Shown in pieces: positions 52,336 to 63,512 of a DNA stretch of 64,000 nucleotides. The stretch covers positions 155,945,779-156,009,778 of the forward strand of contig NC_133393.1 in the NCBI RefSeq assembly GCF_047511655.1, read 5' to 3'. The DNA is from Castor canadensis (taxonomy: Eukaryota > Chordata > Mammalia > Rodentia > Castoridae). Position 1 is the first letter of the stretch, and every line of letters starts with the position of its first letter. Position numbers and translations under genes: made by a program. Under the pieces are notes generated by a model. It was not told the origin of the DNA. It was given only the letters and a program-made list of their open reading frames with translations, and ran no database searches.

Positions 52336-54879
52336 GTGAAGTCTCTCTCCTCCTCCATCTCCTTTCCTTTCTTTGTACTGGAGGCTGGGACTCTCTTAGG
52401 TCCCCATCAGGACACATGTGATGGAGGTTGGCCTGGGCATTGTCACCCTAAATCTTCCACCACAGCCCTTTACCCTGATGTGGTGGCTGATGTCCTGCAG
52501 GCTCTTGCTCCCACTGTTTCACTGGGATCCTCCGTGGGGAAGCCGTGCCACGAGCACGGTGAGGACCCAGGAACCCAAGGCTCAGATGGCCTCTCTCCTT
52601 TGCAGAGTACCAAGCCAGGGGCCGGCAGAGCAGAGTTCACAGCCCTCATTCCCCTGTGTCCTTCTGTGGGCTCCGAATCAGCCATGGGTCTCAGGTGTGG
52701 CCACCCATGAGCCCTGGGTGGGGTGACCTGCGCTCGCTTCAGCTGCTTCAGCGCCAGGGCTCCTGGGCCTGGAGGAGACAGTCCCCACCCTTGCCGGCTG
52801 CCATGCTTGGGGTTGGCATTTGTCCATACACACACAGTGCCACTCAGAGAGGGACTGGCCCCAAAGCCAGTGCACAAAACAAATAAATATTTGTTCCAGA
52901 AACTCTAGTGATTTCAGGTTTATTGTAAGTACACTTGGTGCGTGACAGGCTGATAAATCTTCCTGCGTTTAGATGCTCCTGCTCCGAGCCCTGGCCCCAG
53001 CTCTTGTCATTCCACACTTGTGTGGCTCCATCACAGAGGCAGCGCCCCCATTCCAGCAAAACTTTCGGATCTGGGGGCCCCTGCTCATCTGTCCCCTCCT
53101 GCCTCAGCAAAGACTCTGTCCCCCTCCCCGCCCCACACTCCTCTGAAAAAGTGAGGCTGCTGCTGGTAGAAGGCCACCAAGATAGGTAGGGTTTGTTTCT
53201 GAGCCTCCACTGATTCCTCTGGGGGTGGCTGGGCACTGGCAAGGGGAGGCTCCCCTGAGACGAGCCCCGGGGGCTCAGGAGAGGCTCCCATCACTGACTC
53301 CCAGTGGTCCAGGAGAGACAGTGCTGCCTCATCTTTTCCTGGAGACTCCCAGCCTTTGTGAGCAGCCAGTGGTGGCAGTGCACGGAACACACGTTCTGTG
53401 TAGGCTCCTGCACCGGGACTCAGGAGAAGACTGTCTGCACCCCGCAGTGGCTTCTTCTCCTGGGGTCTCTTGTTCCCTGTGCAGTTAGTGGAAGAGGGAG
53501 CATTGGTTGGGGACTGTGAAGTTCTAGGTGTTGGTTTAACACCTTTATCATGGACACTTCACTGACACAACAGCGTTTGCTGAGTCCCTCCTGCGAGTGG
53601 CAGGTTCCCTCCTGCCACCAGGCTCTGCCTCCACCCCCCGAGCTCACATGTGGGTGGCTAGCCCTAAGCTGTTGGGGTCCACTGGGGCTGAACCAGTGCT
53701 GGGAGAAATGGGTCTGGAGCCAAGTGGGTATAAGGAGGGCCTGGGCTTTGTGTGGTTCTGCTGCTGTGGAGCAGGGACAGGGCTGGATCAGCATCCTGGG
53801 GCAATGGTGGCCCTTGTACTGCCCAAAAGTGGTGGTCAGTTTCCAAGATTTGGTGGGTCACTTTTCTGTCTTCCTCTTTGGGGACTTTGATGGGGGAGAA
53901 AGGAAAGCTTGACATATTTTGAAGCAAAGGACTCTGAAGGCTCTGCTGTCTGGGTCAATATTGTTAGAGGAGGTTGTGTCTGAGCACCAGAGAAAGGGCT
54001 GGATGGATGGGCGGATGGCTTGGGCCGGAGAGTGGGTGGCCCTGACATCTTCGTTTTTTGTGTTGTCCATTCCACACGACATTCAAGGACAGAGTGTCCT
54101 TTTGTATCTAGATCTGTGTTTCATTGTTAAGCTCATCTCTGAGCAGAGAACTGACTGAGCAGAGTTGAAAAGCTATTGGAATATTTCAACCATTAAGAGC
54201 AGGGTTGGCAGTCCACCATCTGTCTGGTTTTGAAAATAAAGTTTTATTGGAGCACAGTTGTACCCATTAGCCTAGGTGCTGCCTGGGGCCACTTCCCACA
54301 CAGGAGAAAAACCCTTCATGTGAAAAGTCAGCCAACGCTGATCCAAACAAGGAAGCATCCACACACTCACCAACTGGACATGAGAAATTTTAACGTTTTG
54401 TGCTATTGGCTAACCATTAGATATTCAAGTTCGCTTGTTTTTAAAAGAATAAAAGCCACAGTTGTGTTCAAAGTCCCCTTTGTGTCCCCATGGACCCTCT
54501 CCTCTTCCTCTGTTAGCAGCAATGACCATGCACACTGCATCTGCTTCATTGTGCACACACAGACTGTGTGTGTGTGCACAGTCAACGCCCAGTGTTGTTC
54601 GTGGACTTGAAGTTTGTAGGAGAGGAATTCACATATTGTATGTATTTCAAGACACCTGTTGGAGAAGCTCAGTCATTGTGGCTGCTGTGCTTGCCGTGAC
54701 TGGCCATCCATTTCTGCTTGGGCAGGTGCAAAGTCCATTTCCCTCTCCTGGCAGACACAGTCACAGTCACCATGCCCAGGGCTGTCCACGTCTTGTGAGT
54801 TTGTGTGCAGACATCTGGACGCGGAAAGGCCGTGTGTGAGGTTTGTGCCTGTCTGCTATGAACACCCAGTGACCACAGC
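52336..54879. other. Single-copy noncoding DNA
   Basis: Unique GC-rich sequence with many short overlapping frames and no domain. An ID-like tail or AT patch lies near 52880-52930. A short TG tract lies near 54560-54575. No gene supported. Confidence 0.45.
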
Positions 54880-55015
54880 TCCCACGTCCCAGGCCCTTTC
54901 ACGTGGATTAGCTCACTAGTCCTCACAGCAGCCCTGTGATGCATAGGCTGTCGTCCTCACCTGACAGCTGGGACAGAGAGGCTGAGAAGTGGCAGAGCTG
55001 GGATGCAGACCCCTG
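54880..55015. repeat. MIR fragment
   Basis: 'CCAGGCCCTTTCACGTGGAT', 'TAGCTCACTAGTCCTCACAG', 'CAGCCCTGTGATGCATAGG', 'GGGACAGAGAGGCTGAGAAG' and 'TGGCAGAGCTGGGATGCAGA' are a well-preserved MIR in order. Confidence 0.85.
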
Positions 55016-55575
55016 GCCATCTCGTTCTAGTGCTGAAGAGATAAACCTCAGCCTCCCGCTAGGCAGTGGACTCCATTCCCTCTGCACCCTCAACTGCAAC
55101 CCTCTGCCAGGCTGGCATTTGCCACGGTGTGCTCAATGAGCACTTCCTGTTGTTAGTGATGAGTGAGCTCTTTTCGCATTTGGTGGCTCTGATGGTCAGT
55201 TCTGTGCCTCAGCTTGGCTGACCCCAGTACTCTGTTATCTCACCAGACCCTGATGTAGGTGCCGCACTACAGGAGGTGGTGAGTTTTAAGCACAGGGGCT
55301 CTTCCTTTTCCTTTGTGCGAGGGTTGCTATCAGGTGAAGGTCCTGATAGCATAAACCAAGTTTTTTCCAGAGAAGAAGAAATTCTGCCTCCAGGTTGCAG
55401 TGCCCTCTGCACCCTGATTTTCCAGCCTCCGGCAGGGTCATGACCTTTCAAATAAATCCTAGCGATTGCTTATAGTTCTGCCTCACAGGAGAGCGCTGGC
55501 TGCTATAGTGGCAGTGTGTGACTTCTCTGTGACTTGCCTGCGTGAGCCTTTAAATATTGCAGATACCCGCACAGT
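55016..55575. other. Single-copy noncoding DNA
   Basis: Unique sequence up to the tandem duplication. No gene seen. Confidence 0.45.
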
Positions 55576-55688
55576 GGTGGGGTTGAAATACCTTCCTCCA
55601 GCTGTGACTGTTTTTGATGAACAAAATTTCATCAAAGGTGGGGTTGAAATACCTTCCTCCAGATGCTGTTTTTGATGAACAAAATTTC
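55576..55688. repeat. Tandem duplication, about 61-bp period
   Basis: Two copies beginning GGTGGGGTTGAAATACCTTC and ending GATGAACAAAATTTC lie at 55576-55630 and 55637-55688. The second has lost about three bases after CTCCAG (GCTGTGACTGTTT against ATGCTGTTT). A local segmental duplication in otherwise single-copy DNA. Confidence 0.92.
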
Positions 55689-56667
55689 CTCCCTTCATTG
55701 TTGGTGGATGTGTATTTCTGTTTGTTAAGAAATTGCTCTCTGCTATGAAGTCCCCAAATCTTCTCTCAGATTTTCTTTCAAAGTGATTGCAATTTTCTTT
55801 TTGCTGTGGAGGCTTCTTACCCATTTGTGGGAGCCGGTGTGCATGTGACGAGGGAGGTGGGGTGGCAGTGGGTGCCGGCCACAGGTGCAGTTGCTCCCCA
55901 GGGCTGAGGTGACTCAGGGCTCCGGTCCAGAGTTACATGGTTTCTGCCTGTCATTACCTGTTCTGTGGAGGATGTAGCTAACTGGGGTTGGTGGTGCAGG
56001 AAAACACTGCACCCAGACCAGGATATTAGAATCTGACCTGTGATTTATCAATCACGTAAAGTATTTATGTTGTAGTTTCAATGTGACAGGCTTGGAGATA
56101 CAGGACTGTCGACAACAGAGGTCTTACCCTGGGGCACAGTAATGTGCTCTGCCACTGTCACCACTGGCCTCGTGTGGCCCGGCCCTGGGGCTGGAGACCT
56201 GGGAGGTGGCGATCTGTACACATCACTCACGGCCTGTGGGCTGGGCCGGAGGCTCCGATGAGAAGGTGCCATTTGGACTTAGGAAAATGACCTGTCACTG
56301 CTGTAGCATATTTGAGGCAAACCTTGGCCCAACACTCTGCAGGACTGTGGGTTCAAATTTTTTATTTTGTGTACCTGGACACTCATCCCAGCAGCATTTA
56401 CAGAATAATTCCTTTGTTCTCTACCAATTTTCGTTTTTGCCCTGCTGTGAGAGCTGTAGGATTTGTGCTTAGCTTGAAGTCTGCATCTCTATCTGGAGGA
56501 GACTCATTTGCTTTTTGGCTGGAATGAGAGGTCCTGGAGCCCAGGCTCACTGCAGTCCCTGAGGACAGCCGTCCAGAGCTGGGCTTCCAGCCCTGAGGGT
56601 GCAGCTTTCTCTCCTCCCAGGTGTGTGGATGGTGAGCGGCTGATTCCTGCTGATTGTATTCTCATTT
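55689..56667. other. Single-copy noncoding DNA
   Basis: No repeat or gene recognised. Confidence 0.45.
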
Positions 56668-56757
56668 ATGATTTTTTTGGGCAATACTGGGGTTTTGAAC
56701 TCACGGCCTTGTGCTTGCCAGGCAGGCGCTCTACCACTTGAGCCACATCCACAGTCC
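56668..56757 (-). mobile_element. Monomeric tRNA-derived SINE, minus strand
   Basis: On the minus strand: 'GTGGCTCAAGTGGTAGAGCG' (box A at plus 56732-56745), 'CCTGCCTGGCAAGCACAAGG', then 'CGTGAGTTCAAAACCCCAGT' (box B at plus 56692-56702), then ATTGCCC and an A-run. The full inter-box segment is kept, unlike in the dimer right monomers. I associate this SINE type with beaver-related rodents. Confidence 0.88.
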
Positions 56758-57085
56758 ATAATGTCACTGTTAACATCAGGTCCCTTGGTTTATTTTTCTC
56801 TGCCTGTGTCATTATCACGCTCATTCAATTGCTTCTGTGCTTTGTGGGACAAATCCCGTACCTTCGTTTTCAGTTCAGAAGTTTCTTCACCAGTTCTGAG
56901 CCCTTCGTTCTTCCCAGATGAATTGTAGGGTGAGTTTATCAGACCCCACAATTAACCCCGTTGGGCCTGGGATCTGATCAACTATCAGTTGACTTTGGAT
57001 ATGTGTCATCTTCACAATGTTTTCCCTTTTCTTGGATGACCACGCTACACTTCTCAGTTTACCTGTGTCCTTATGTGTCCTGCAT
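56758..57085. other. Unassigned AT-rich sequence
   Basis: No gene or certain repeat. Possibly old L1-derived. Confidence 0.3.
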
Positions 57086-57640
57086 ACGTTTGTTACCTTT
57101 ATAAACTAGATTTTATATTTTAGAACAGTTTTACATTTATAGGAAAACTGAGCAGAAAGTGCAGAGAGTTCCCATAATCCCTCCTCTTGTTCTCTTAAGA
57201 GAAGAACATTGTGCATTTGTGTGGTGTATTTGTTACAAGGAATGAATCAATATCACCACCATATTAACTAAATGTACAGTTTATGTCTTAGGCACATTCC
57301 ATAATTATAACAATGTGTCTGAAGCTGGATACTTTATAAAGAAAAGAGGTTCATTTAGCCCACAGTGCTGGTAGGTCAAGGGTGTGGTGCTGACATCTGT
57401 TTGAGTGTTGAGGGTGGCATCACAGTGGTGGGAGGGATGTGAGCAGGACATGCAGAAGGGGACTGGCCTGGGGTCGGGGGAGTCCCAGGCTCCTTTGTAA
57501 CTGTCCAGGGTCATGAGAACTAATTGGAGTCCTGGATAACTGCAGCAATCCCTCTGAGAGTGACCAATACGCTCCTTAAGTAGATCCACATATTCAACAC
57601 AGCCTCTATGGTAATCCAGCTGAATTTCTTTAGTAATACA
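57086..57640. repeat. Ancient interspersed repeat fragments
   Basis: 57090-57290 ('GAACAGTTTTACATTTATAG', 'AAAACTGAGCAGAAAGTGCA', 'GAGAGTTCCCATAATCCC', 'TTTGTTACAAGGAATGAATC') reads like an old L1 3' UTR segment. 57310-57480 ('TTTATAAAGAAAAGAGGTTC', 'GTGCTGACATCTGTTTGAG') resembles another common mammalian repeat. Subfamilies not named. Confidence 0.5.
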
Positions 57641-57644
57641 TATA

Positions 57645-58275
57645 TTGATTCTAAAATTCACACGTTACATCACGGGTCCCAGAGTAGCTCAAACAACCTT
57701 GCAAAAAGAACAACCTTTCCAAACTTACTGCAAAGTTACTGCTGTCAGGACGGTGTGATGCTGGCATAAGGATGGCAGATATCAATGGAATAGAATTGAG
57801 TCCAAAGTAAACGCAGGTGCCCATGGTTAATTGATTTCTGAAGAAGGTACCAAGACAACTCAGTGGGGGAAGGAAGAGGCTTTTCAACAAATGATGCTGA
57901 GAAAACTGAACGTCCTCATTCAAAGGAGGTTGGACCACTGCCTCACCGCACAGAAGCACCTCAAAATGTGGCAGGGACAAAATTTAGCTCTTAAATGTGG
58001 GAACCAAAACTAAGATAGTTGCAAAAATCCCAGATGTATAATCTTCACAGTCAGGCAATGGTTTAGTAGAGAATTCAGTAAGACCCAGGAGACAAAAGGA
58101 AAACAGATTAACTGAGCCTCACCCAGCTAAAACCTTTTGTATTGTGAAGACCACCATCAAAGAAGTGAAGAGACGACCAAGAGAACGAAGGAAAATGCTT
58201 TGTAATCGAATGTGGTAGGGACTTTTTTCTAGAACATATAAAGAACTCTACAGCTCAACAAGAAGAGACAAATGG
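57645..58275 (+). mobile_element. Ancient LINE-1 ORF2 segment, plus strand (5' part)
   Basis: Old ORF2 wording in order: 'GATGCTGGCATAAGGATGGC', 'ATCAATGGAATAGAATTGAG', 'TTAATTGATTTCTGAAGAAG', 'CAACAAATGATGCTGAGAAA', 'AAAGAAGTGAAGAGACGACC', 'GAACATATAAAGAACTCTAC', 'AGCTCAACAAGAAGAGAC'. It stops where a ~1-kb non-L1 block begins and continues at 59318. The frame is destroyed. Confidence 0.85.
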
Positions 58276-59317
58276 TCCCATTAAGATGGGTCTTTTGTAC
58301 TACAGTGGATGTATTTTTCACTGTTTAGGATGTCTTCTGGGGCTGGAGAGGGTTGCTTTGTTTCGTTCCAGTTTTGATGATCATTACATACAACATCTGT
58401 TTGGCCAAAAACTCAACTTGATTCAAAATTGTTTTTTGTCCTTTTATACAAATTTCTTTCCCCACCCCTACCTCTCTCTGCCTCTGTCTCTGTCTCTCTC
58501 TCACACACACATACACACTTACATACACAGCCCACCTTTGGAAATTTGACATTTAATTTCATAAATTCACTTGAAAAAATTCATGTCTGCTGTTGTTCTT
58601 CCTGACCCACCCTTTACTCATCTGGCCCCCTTCAATGTCTATAGAGAAATCTGGTATTTCTTGCTGCCCATTACAGGACTTCTCCACATTATGACTTTCT
58701 GTCCCAGCTAGAGTCCGAATATGATTTCCCAGAAGCCCCTGCTACCTGAACATAAACGAAGCCAACTTCCATGAGCAGGACACTCTTGCAGAAGGCACGA
58801 GTGTGTACCGTGAGACCCTACAGACTACCGAGGTGAGTGCGATAGTGTTTTCTCTCTTCCTCAACTACCTGCAGCAAATCCCCTGGTGTTCCGGGCCCCG
58901 TAGTCGGTGGGTTTCCACGGGAACCATTTCATAGTGTACTTACTGGTTTTCTTGGCTTCTGTCTAAATAGCATCCCAGCTTTGTCCCTTCTTAGAAATTT
59001 TGTAAGCTAACCAATAGCGTGTAGCACATCCCAGTCTGCTTAAAGTGAATTCTGTTGCCTGCAACTTAACATGGTCTGACACAGAATAAGGACAGACCTT
59101 AAAAAGGCAGAACTGCCTCAAGTGACCGAAAACGTGGTGGTGAATTTGAGGATCAGTTAGTGCAAGTGAAAAGTGGATGGGCAGGCTAGGGACCCAAAAG
59201 TCACCTGGTCCAACAGGCTCCATGTGTCTATTCACCCTGGCACTGGGCTTAGGCACAGCCATTCTTTGGAGCTGGCTTTTCTCCAGAAAATGTCAGAAAT
59301 ACAATCACCAGTTGAAT
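58276..59317. other. About 1-kb insertion splitting the old L1, identity unknown
   Basis: Sequence between the two L1 halves that does not read as L1. It includes a pyrimidine/(CA) low-complexity patch (58470-58528) and a segment 58690-58930 with LTR- or unique-like wording. No reading frame with a recognised domain (59173-59368 frames are chance). No clear target duplication was found. Confidence 0.4.
58470..58528. repeat. (CTCTGT)n-(CA)n low-complexity tract
   Basis: CTCTCTGCCTCTGTCTCTGT followed by (CA)n with an ATA interruption. Confidence 0.8.
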
Positions 59318-60118
59318 GCAAGAGAAAATGGGCAAAAAAATTTAATAAACATTTTTTCAAGTAGATAAACATATGGCCATTAACTGATTAAAAAAAAGAT
59401 GTTTGCTGTCAAATGTCACAAGAGAGATGCAACTCAAAGTCACAATGTGTCACCCTTCAAACCCAGTAGGATGGAGAAGTAAGGAAGCTAGCTGTGGGTG
59501 GTGGCAGAATGTGGGGAAATGAGGACTCCAGTAGGATTTCAGGTGGAGTGGCTTCTTCAAACACCCAGAGGTGCCTCCCTGCACAAACGCAGAGCCACCT
59601 CTGATTTGTTGGTCTGCTCAAAAATGGCCCAAGAGCAGCAGAACTGTTCCCAAGCCATACAGCTGTACATGGTGTAACAACATGTGGTGACGACTGCAGT
59701 GCCCACCAGCTGATGAATGGACAGACAAAACGTGGTACACGAGCACCGAGAAATATTTGACAATAAGGAATAAAGTACTGACACAGTCTACAACGTGCAT
59801 AGATCTTGAAACATGCTGCTAAGTTAAAAAAAGGCTAGACACAAAGGGCCAAATATCTTATGATTACACTGACATGGACGTTCAGAGTAGAAGACAGTAC
59901 AGACAGAAAGTGCATTAGTGCTGCCACAGGCTGAGGGTGTGGGGCAGTGAGGTGAGAGGGGAGTGACTACAAGTGGGTGCTGGGTTCCCAGTCATCATGA
60001 TGATGAATTCTAAAATTGATAGTGGTGATGGTTACACAGCTCTGAATATACTACAAGCTATTGAATTGTTCACTTTGCCAAAGAGAATTGTATACTGAGT
60101 GAATTAAATCTCCATAGG
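59318..60118 (+). mobile_element. Ancient LINE-1 ORF2 end and 3' UTR, plus strand (3' part)
   Basis: It resumes with 'TGGGCAAAAAAATTTAATAA', 'ACATATGGCCATTAACTGAT', 'GTCACAAGAGAGATGCAACT', 'CAAAGTCACAATGTG', then 'GATGGTTACACAGCTCTGAA' and ends 'TATACTGAGTGAATTAAATC'. Together with 57645-58275 it makes one old element. No coding capacity. Confidence 0.8.
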
Positions 60119-60124
60119 GCGGGT

Positions 60125-60172
60125 TGGTCGGTCTGTCTGTCTGTCTATCTTATCTCTATCTATCTATGTGTC
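60125..60172. repeat. (TCTG/TCTA)n tetranucleotide microsatellite
   Basis: GGTC, TCTG and TCTA units in sequence, with one TTATC interruption. It sits at the tail of the old L1, a common birthplace for such arrays. Confidence 0.85.
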
Positions 60173-60599
60173 ATCTACTATAAACTATATATGTTATGTG
60201 GTTCAAAAATGAAAAAGACGCCTGTCTCTTCCTTCCCTGGGTGTTTACCTCACTGGGGAGCTGCATCCCTGTCCGGTCACTGATTTCAATGAAACATGAA
60301 ACGGCTTGTGTGGGCTGCTGTGGGTCACAGCATGGACCTGTCCAAACAGCTTTGTATTATTTGTGGAGCATTTTTATCCTGAATGGGTATTGAGTTTTAT
60401 CAGGTGGCATTTTTGTACCTATTTTGGCGATTATGTGTGTTCTTTTATATTCTGTTACTTTTGTGTATTACAATAACAGACTTTCTTAGGCAGAGCTGTC
60501 GCAGCACTCCCGTGAAAACCTTACTTGGTAATGATCTGCAAAGGCTGCCTGTAGTCATACGTGACTCTTTGTGTCTTGCTTCCCTATCTTCTGGTGTTG
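60173..60599. other. Unassigned AT-rich sequence
   Basis: No gene or clear repeat between the microsatellite and the next L1. Confidence 0.35.
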
Positions 60600-61152
60600 G
60601 ATTATAATTTTATTTTCTTCCACTGACTTGTCCAGTTTGCATTTCTAAGTTGGGTGTATTTCCTTCTCCTTAAAAATTTATTTTTGAGATACACACAGTA
60701 AAATCTGCTTTTGGCTATATAGAAGTGAGTTTTGACAGCGTCTCTGAGACACAAAGCTAGAGAGCGGGTACCATGTCCCCAGAACACCCCTGTCCATTGC
60801 TCTGTGGTCAGCTCCTCTTCCCACCCGCTCTGGGACCACAGTCTTGTGTGGACGGGGTGTCAGGAAAGTGGACTGGAACTGTGTGCAGCCACTCCAGCCA
60901 GGCGTCCTTCACTGAGCACCATGTTTGAGAGCCGCCCACGTGGCCAACCTGAAGCTTGGCACTTTTCATTGCTGAGCGCTCTTCCACCCCCGCTGGGTCA
61001 TGGCTTTGCCGACTGGATTTCTCCGTTGGAGAAGCTGCCTTCGCTGCTTCTTCCCCCCAGCACATTCGAGTGTTCGCAGAGGCTGCTGCGCTCACGTTCA
61101 GGCTTTTGTGTGACTGTACAGAGTGGCTGTTGTTACGGGACACGAGCTTTAT

Positions 61153-61335
61153 AAGAACTGGCCAATGAGGAATGAAATTACGTTGTCTGCAGGCACATGG
61201 ATGGAACTGGAGAACCTCACGCTAAGAAGTGAGCCAGGCTCAGAAAGGCAAAGGTCACATGTTCTCTCTCCTATGTGGAAGCTAGGCCTATAAGCTAAAT
61301 CTGTAAGTTAAATGTATATATAGACACATATATGA

Positions 61336-61368
<33 letters not shown>

Positions 61369-61915
61369 GGGAGAGATAACAAAGTTGTTTGGTGAGTCTG
61401 AGGGGCTATGGGAGGTGGGAGAGATAAAGAAAATGCTAGAGAATGAAAAATATTGAAAGAACTCGGCTATATGTGAATATACTATAATGCACTGAACTGT
61501 GAGCTGTTGAGTATTTGGGGAGCATGGGGGAAGAGGAACGGGGGAGGGGGCTGATTTGATTAAAGTACAATGTATCCAGGCCCGAAGTACCAAGGCGAAC
61601 CTCCCTTGAACTATCAATATACACTTAAAAAACGGAAGATCAGGAGAAAAAAATAGGTCTTTTTTCAGGGATGAGTGTCCGTGAGAGGTGGTGGTGGATG
61701 AGAAAAGGGGGACTGGGGGGAATATGGTAGACTTTTTTGTATCCGTATGTGAAAATAGAAGATGAAACCTGTTGAAATGTTCTAGGAAGGTGAGAGCAGG
61801 GGAGAGGGAGCGTGATGGAGGGGTAAATCCAACTAAGATACATTAAGCACAAATGCAAATAGCACACTACACAACTATTATATGCTAATAAAAGTTTTAA
61901 GAAAGAACTTGCCAA
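61153..61915 (+). mobile_element. LINE-1 3' end, plus strand, nested in the older L1, with target duplication
   Basis: Insert 61166-61902. It begins in the ORF2 end ('CACATGGATGGAACTGGAGA', 'AAGTGAGCCAGGCTCAGAAA', 'CACATGTTCTCTCTCCTATG'), passes into the 3' UTR with a (CA)15 at 61337-61366, and ends with AATAAAAGTTTTAAG. Flanks 61153-61165 and 61903-61915 match at 12 of 13 (AAGAACTKGCCAA). Opposite orientation to its host element. Confidence 0.88.
61337..61366. repeat. (CA)15 microsatellite
   Basis: Thirty bases of perfect CA inside the L1 3' UTR. The longest perfect dinucleotide run in the window and likely to be polymorphic. Confidence 0.92.
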
Positions 61916-62409
61916 GCTCCAGTGGCCGGGCCCTTCCATGTCACCAGCAAGGCGTGGGAGGCCAAGGTGCTTGTGTGTGTGCTGCCGCCATGGTTCTGCC
62001 AGGTTCTTGTAGAGTGGTTTTGGTTTTGTCCACTTTTAGCAGCTCTAACGAGGTGTCTGCAGCTCCCTGATGGCCAGGGCTGTGCAGCGCCTTTCCCTGG
62101 CGTTGGTTCTCCACGTCCTCCTCAGTGAAATGTCTGCACTGATACTTGGCTGATTTTCCCTGGGCACTGTTTTCTAATCACTGAGCTCTGGTAGGACTGA
62201 GTCTTTTGTGAGATGTGTGAATTACTAACATTCTTGCCAAGTTCTCATTCTCCTAAATGTGCGCTGCACAGAACAAAAACTCCGTTTTTATGAGTTCCCA
62301 TGTGTTTCTGCTTTATGAGTTGTGCTCTTGTTGGTATATGTAACAGCTCATCCCTAACTCAAGGTCACACAGATATTTCTCCTCTGAGTCTTCCAGAAAT
62401 TTGATAACT

Positions 62410-62487
62410 ACAGTTTTTTTCCCCACTTTTATTAAGATATATTTGTTGTGGGGGGGGGTGTTCATTGTGACATAATAATTATATTTT
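62410..62487 (-). mobile_element. LINE-1 3' UTR stub
   Basis: A T-run (62414-62420), then 'TTTATTAAGATATATTTGTT', a G9 run (62450-62458) and 'TTCATTGTGACAT' match the minus-strand L1 3' terminus at 7537-7600. Surrounding old-L1 text reads across it, so it is a tiny nested insertion. Confidence 0.55.
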
Positions 62488-63416
62488 AAGCTTAGGTCTC
62501 TGGTCCATTTTTTAAGTTACTCTTTGAGAAAGGTACAAGGTTTGAGTCAAGGTCTCCCCTCTGTCTCTTTGTCTGTTGTCTCTCTGTTCTCTGGCTTATG
62601 GGTGTCTAGTTGTTGAAAAGACTGATTTATCTTTGTCTCATTGTCAAAAATCAATTCCCCATGTTCACCTGATCCGTTTCTGGACTCTGTCCTCTTCCAC
62701 TGACCCACAAGTCTGTTTGCCCACAACACATCATCCTGAAGACTGTGTCTCGAAATCAGTGCAATGTTACCATGTTCCTTTCTCCCTCCCCACAATTGAT
62801 TTGGATATTCTAGTTTCTTTGTCTTTTCCATATAAAATTCAAACACTTATTAACTTGTGTTTGTCAGATGCATTCGTTTCTTATAGGTTTTTTTAAACTC
62901 ATAATAATTGTGGATCTGAAAAGTTCTCTCAGTTTATGGCTTTTATTATTTTTGGTTTCTTCTTTTTATTACCTGATGTTCATTTTGAATCCTCACTAAA
63001 GATTTTTGCTGGTAATTATATTCTCTCTGCATCTTGCTGGGTTATTTTCTTCTATGTAGCATTTTCATTTATGTGTGTCTCTATATGTATACGTATGCAT
63101 ATGTACACACGCATACAGATATATTCCCATCTCTTGTAATTTTTCTGTGTGAGTTGTCTTCACATGTTTCTTATAATCAGGAATTACTTAAATTTTAACT
63201 CCAACCTTGTATCTTCTGGACCAGTTGCTCTTTGTCTTTGGGGGTGAGTTACACGCTCAGATCATGTCTGGTGTATTCTGTGCGTTTTGTCATGCCTTTC
63301 ATTTCTTTCTTCTTCTTGACTTCCACTGGGTTAACAGTACTTCCTAAATTTCTTATTTGCATTGTTGGTTTGGAGGTTATATTTTACAATATATTATTGA
63401 TAGTGATGGGTTTTTA

Positions 63417-63512
63417 TTTGGGGGGATTCTTTGGCAGTCCTGGGGTTTGAACTTAGGGACTTGCACTTGCTAGGCAGGTTCCCTACTGTGTGGGCCACAC
63501 TCCAGCCCTGTA
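63417..63512 (-). mobile_element. Monomeric tRNA-derived SINE, minus strand
   Basis: On the minus strand: GGGCTGGAGTGTGGCCCACA (box A region), 'AACCTGCCTAGCAAGTGCAA', then 'CCTAAGTTCAAACCCCAGGA' (box B) and an A/C-rich tail. Same family as 56668-56757, with a decayed box A. Confidence 0.82.

Larger units (their letters stand above)
60600..63415 (-). mobile_element. Long ancient LINE-1, minus strand, with nested insertions
   Basis: The 3' UTR is near 60670-60740 ('TTTTTGAGATACACACAGTA'), the ORF2 end at 60950-61152 ('TTGGCACTTTTCATTGCTGA'). It continues after the nested L1 at 61916-62410, and ORF2 reverse-transcriptase-side wording follows at 62490-63400 ('TCTGGTCCATTTTTTAAGTT', 'TAGTTGTTGAAAAGACTGAT', 'AATTGATTTGGATATTCTAG'). 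Highly decayed. It carries insertions at 61153-61915 and about 62410-62485. Confidence 0.65.

Noticed and set aside
55466..55675. 69-codon frame across the tandem duplication
   Set aside because: The frame exists only because the duplicated unit lacks stops. No exon signals.
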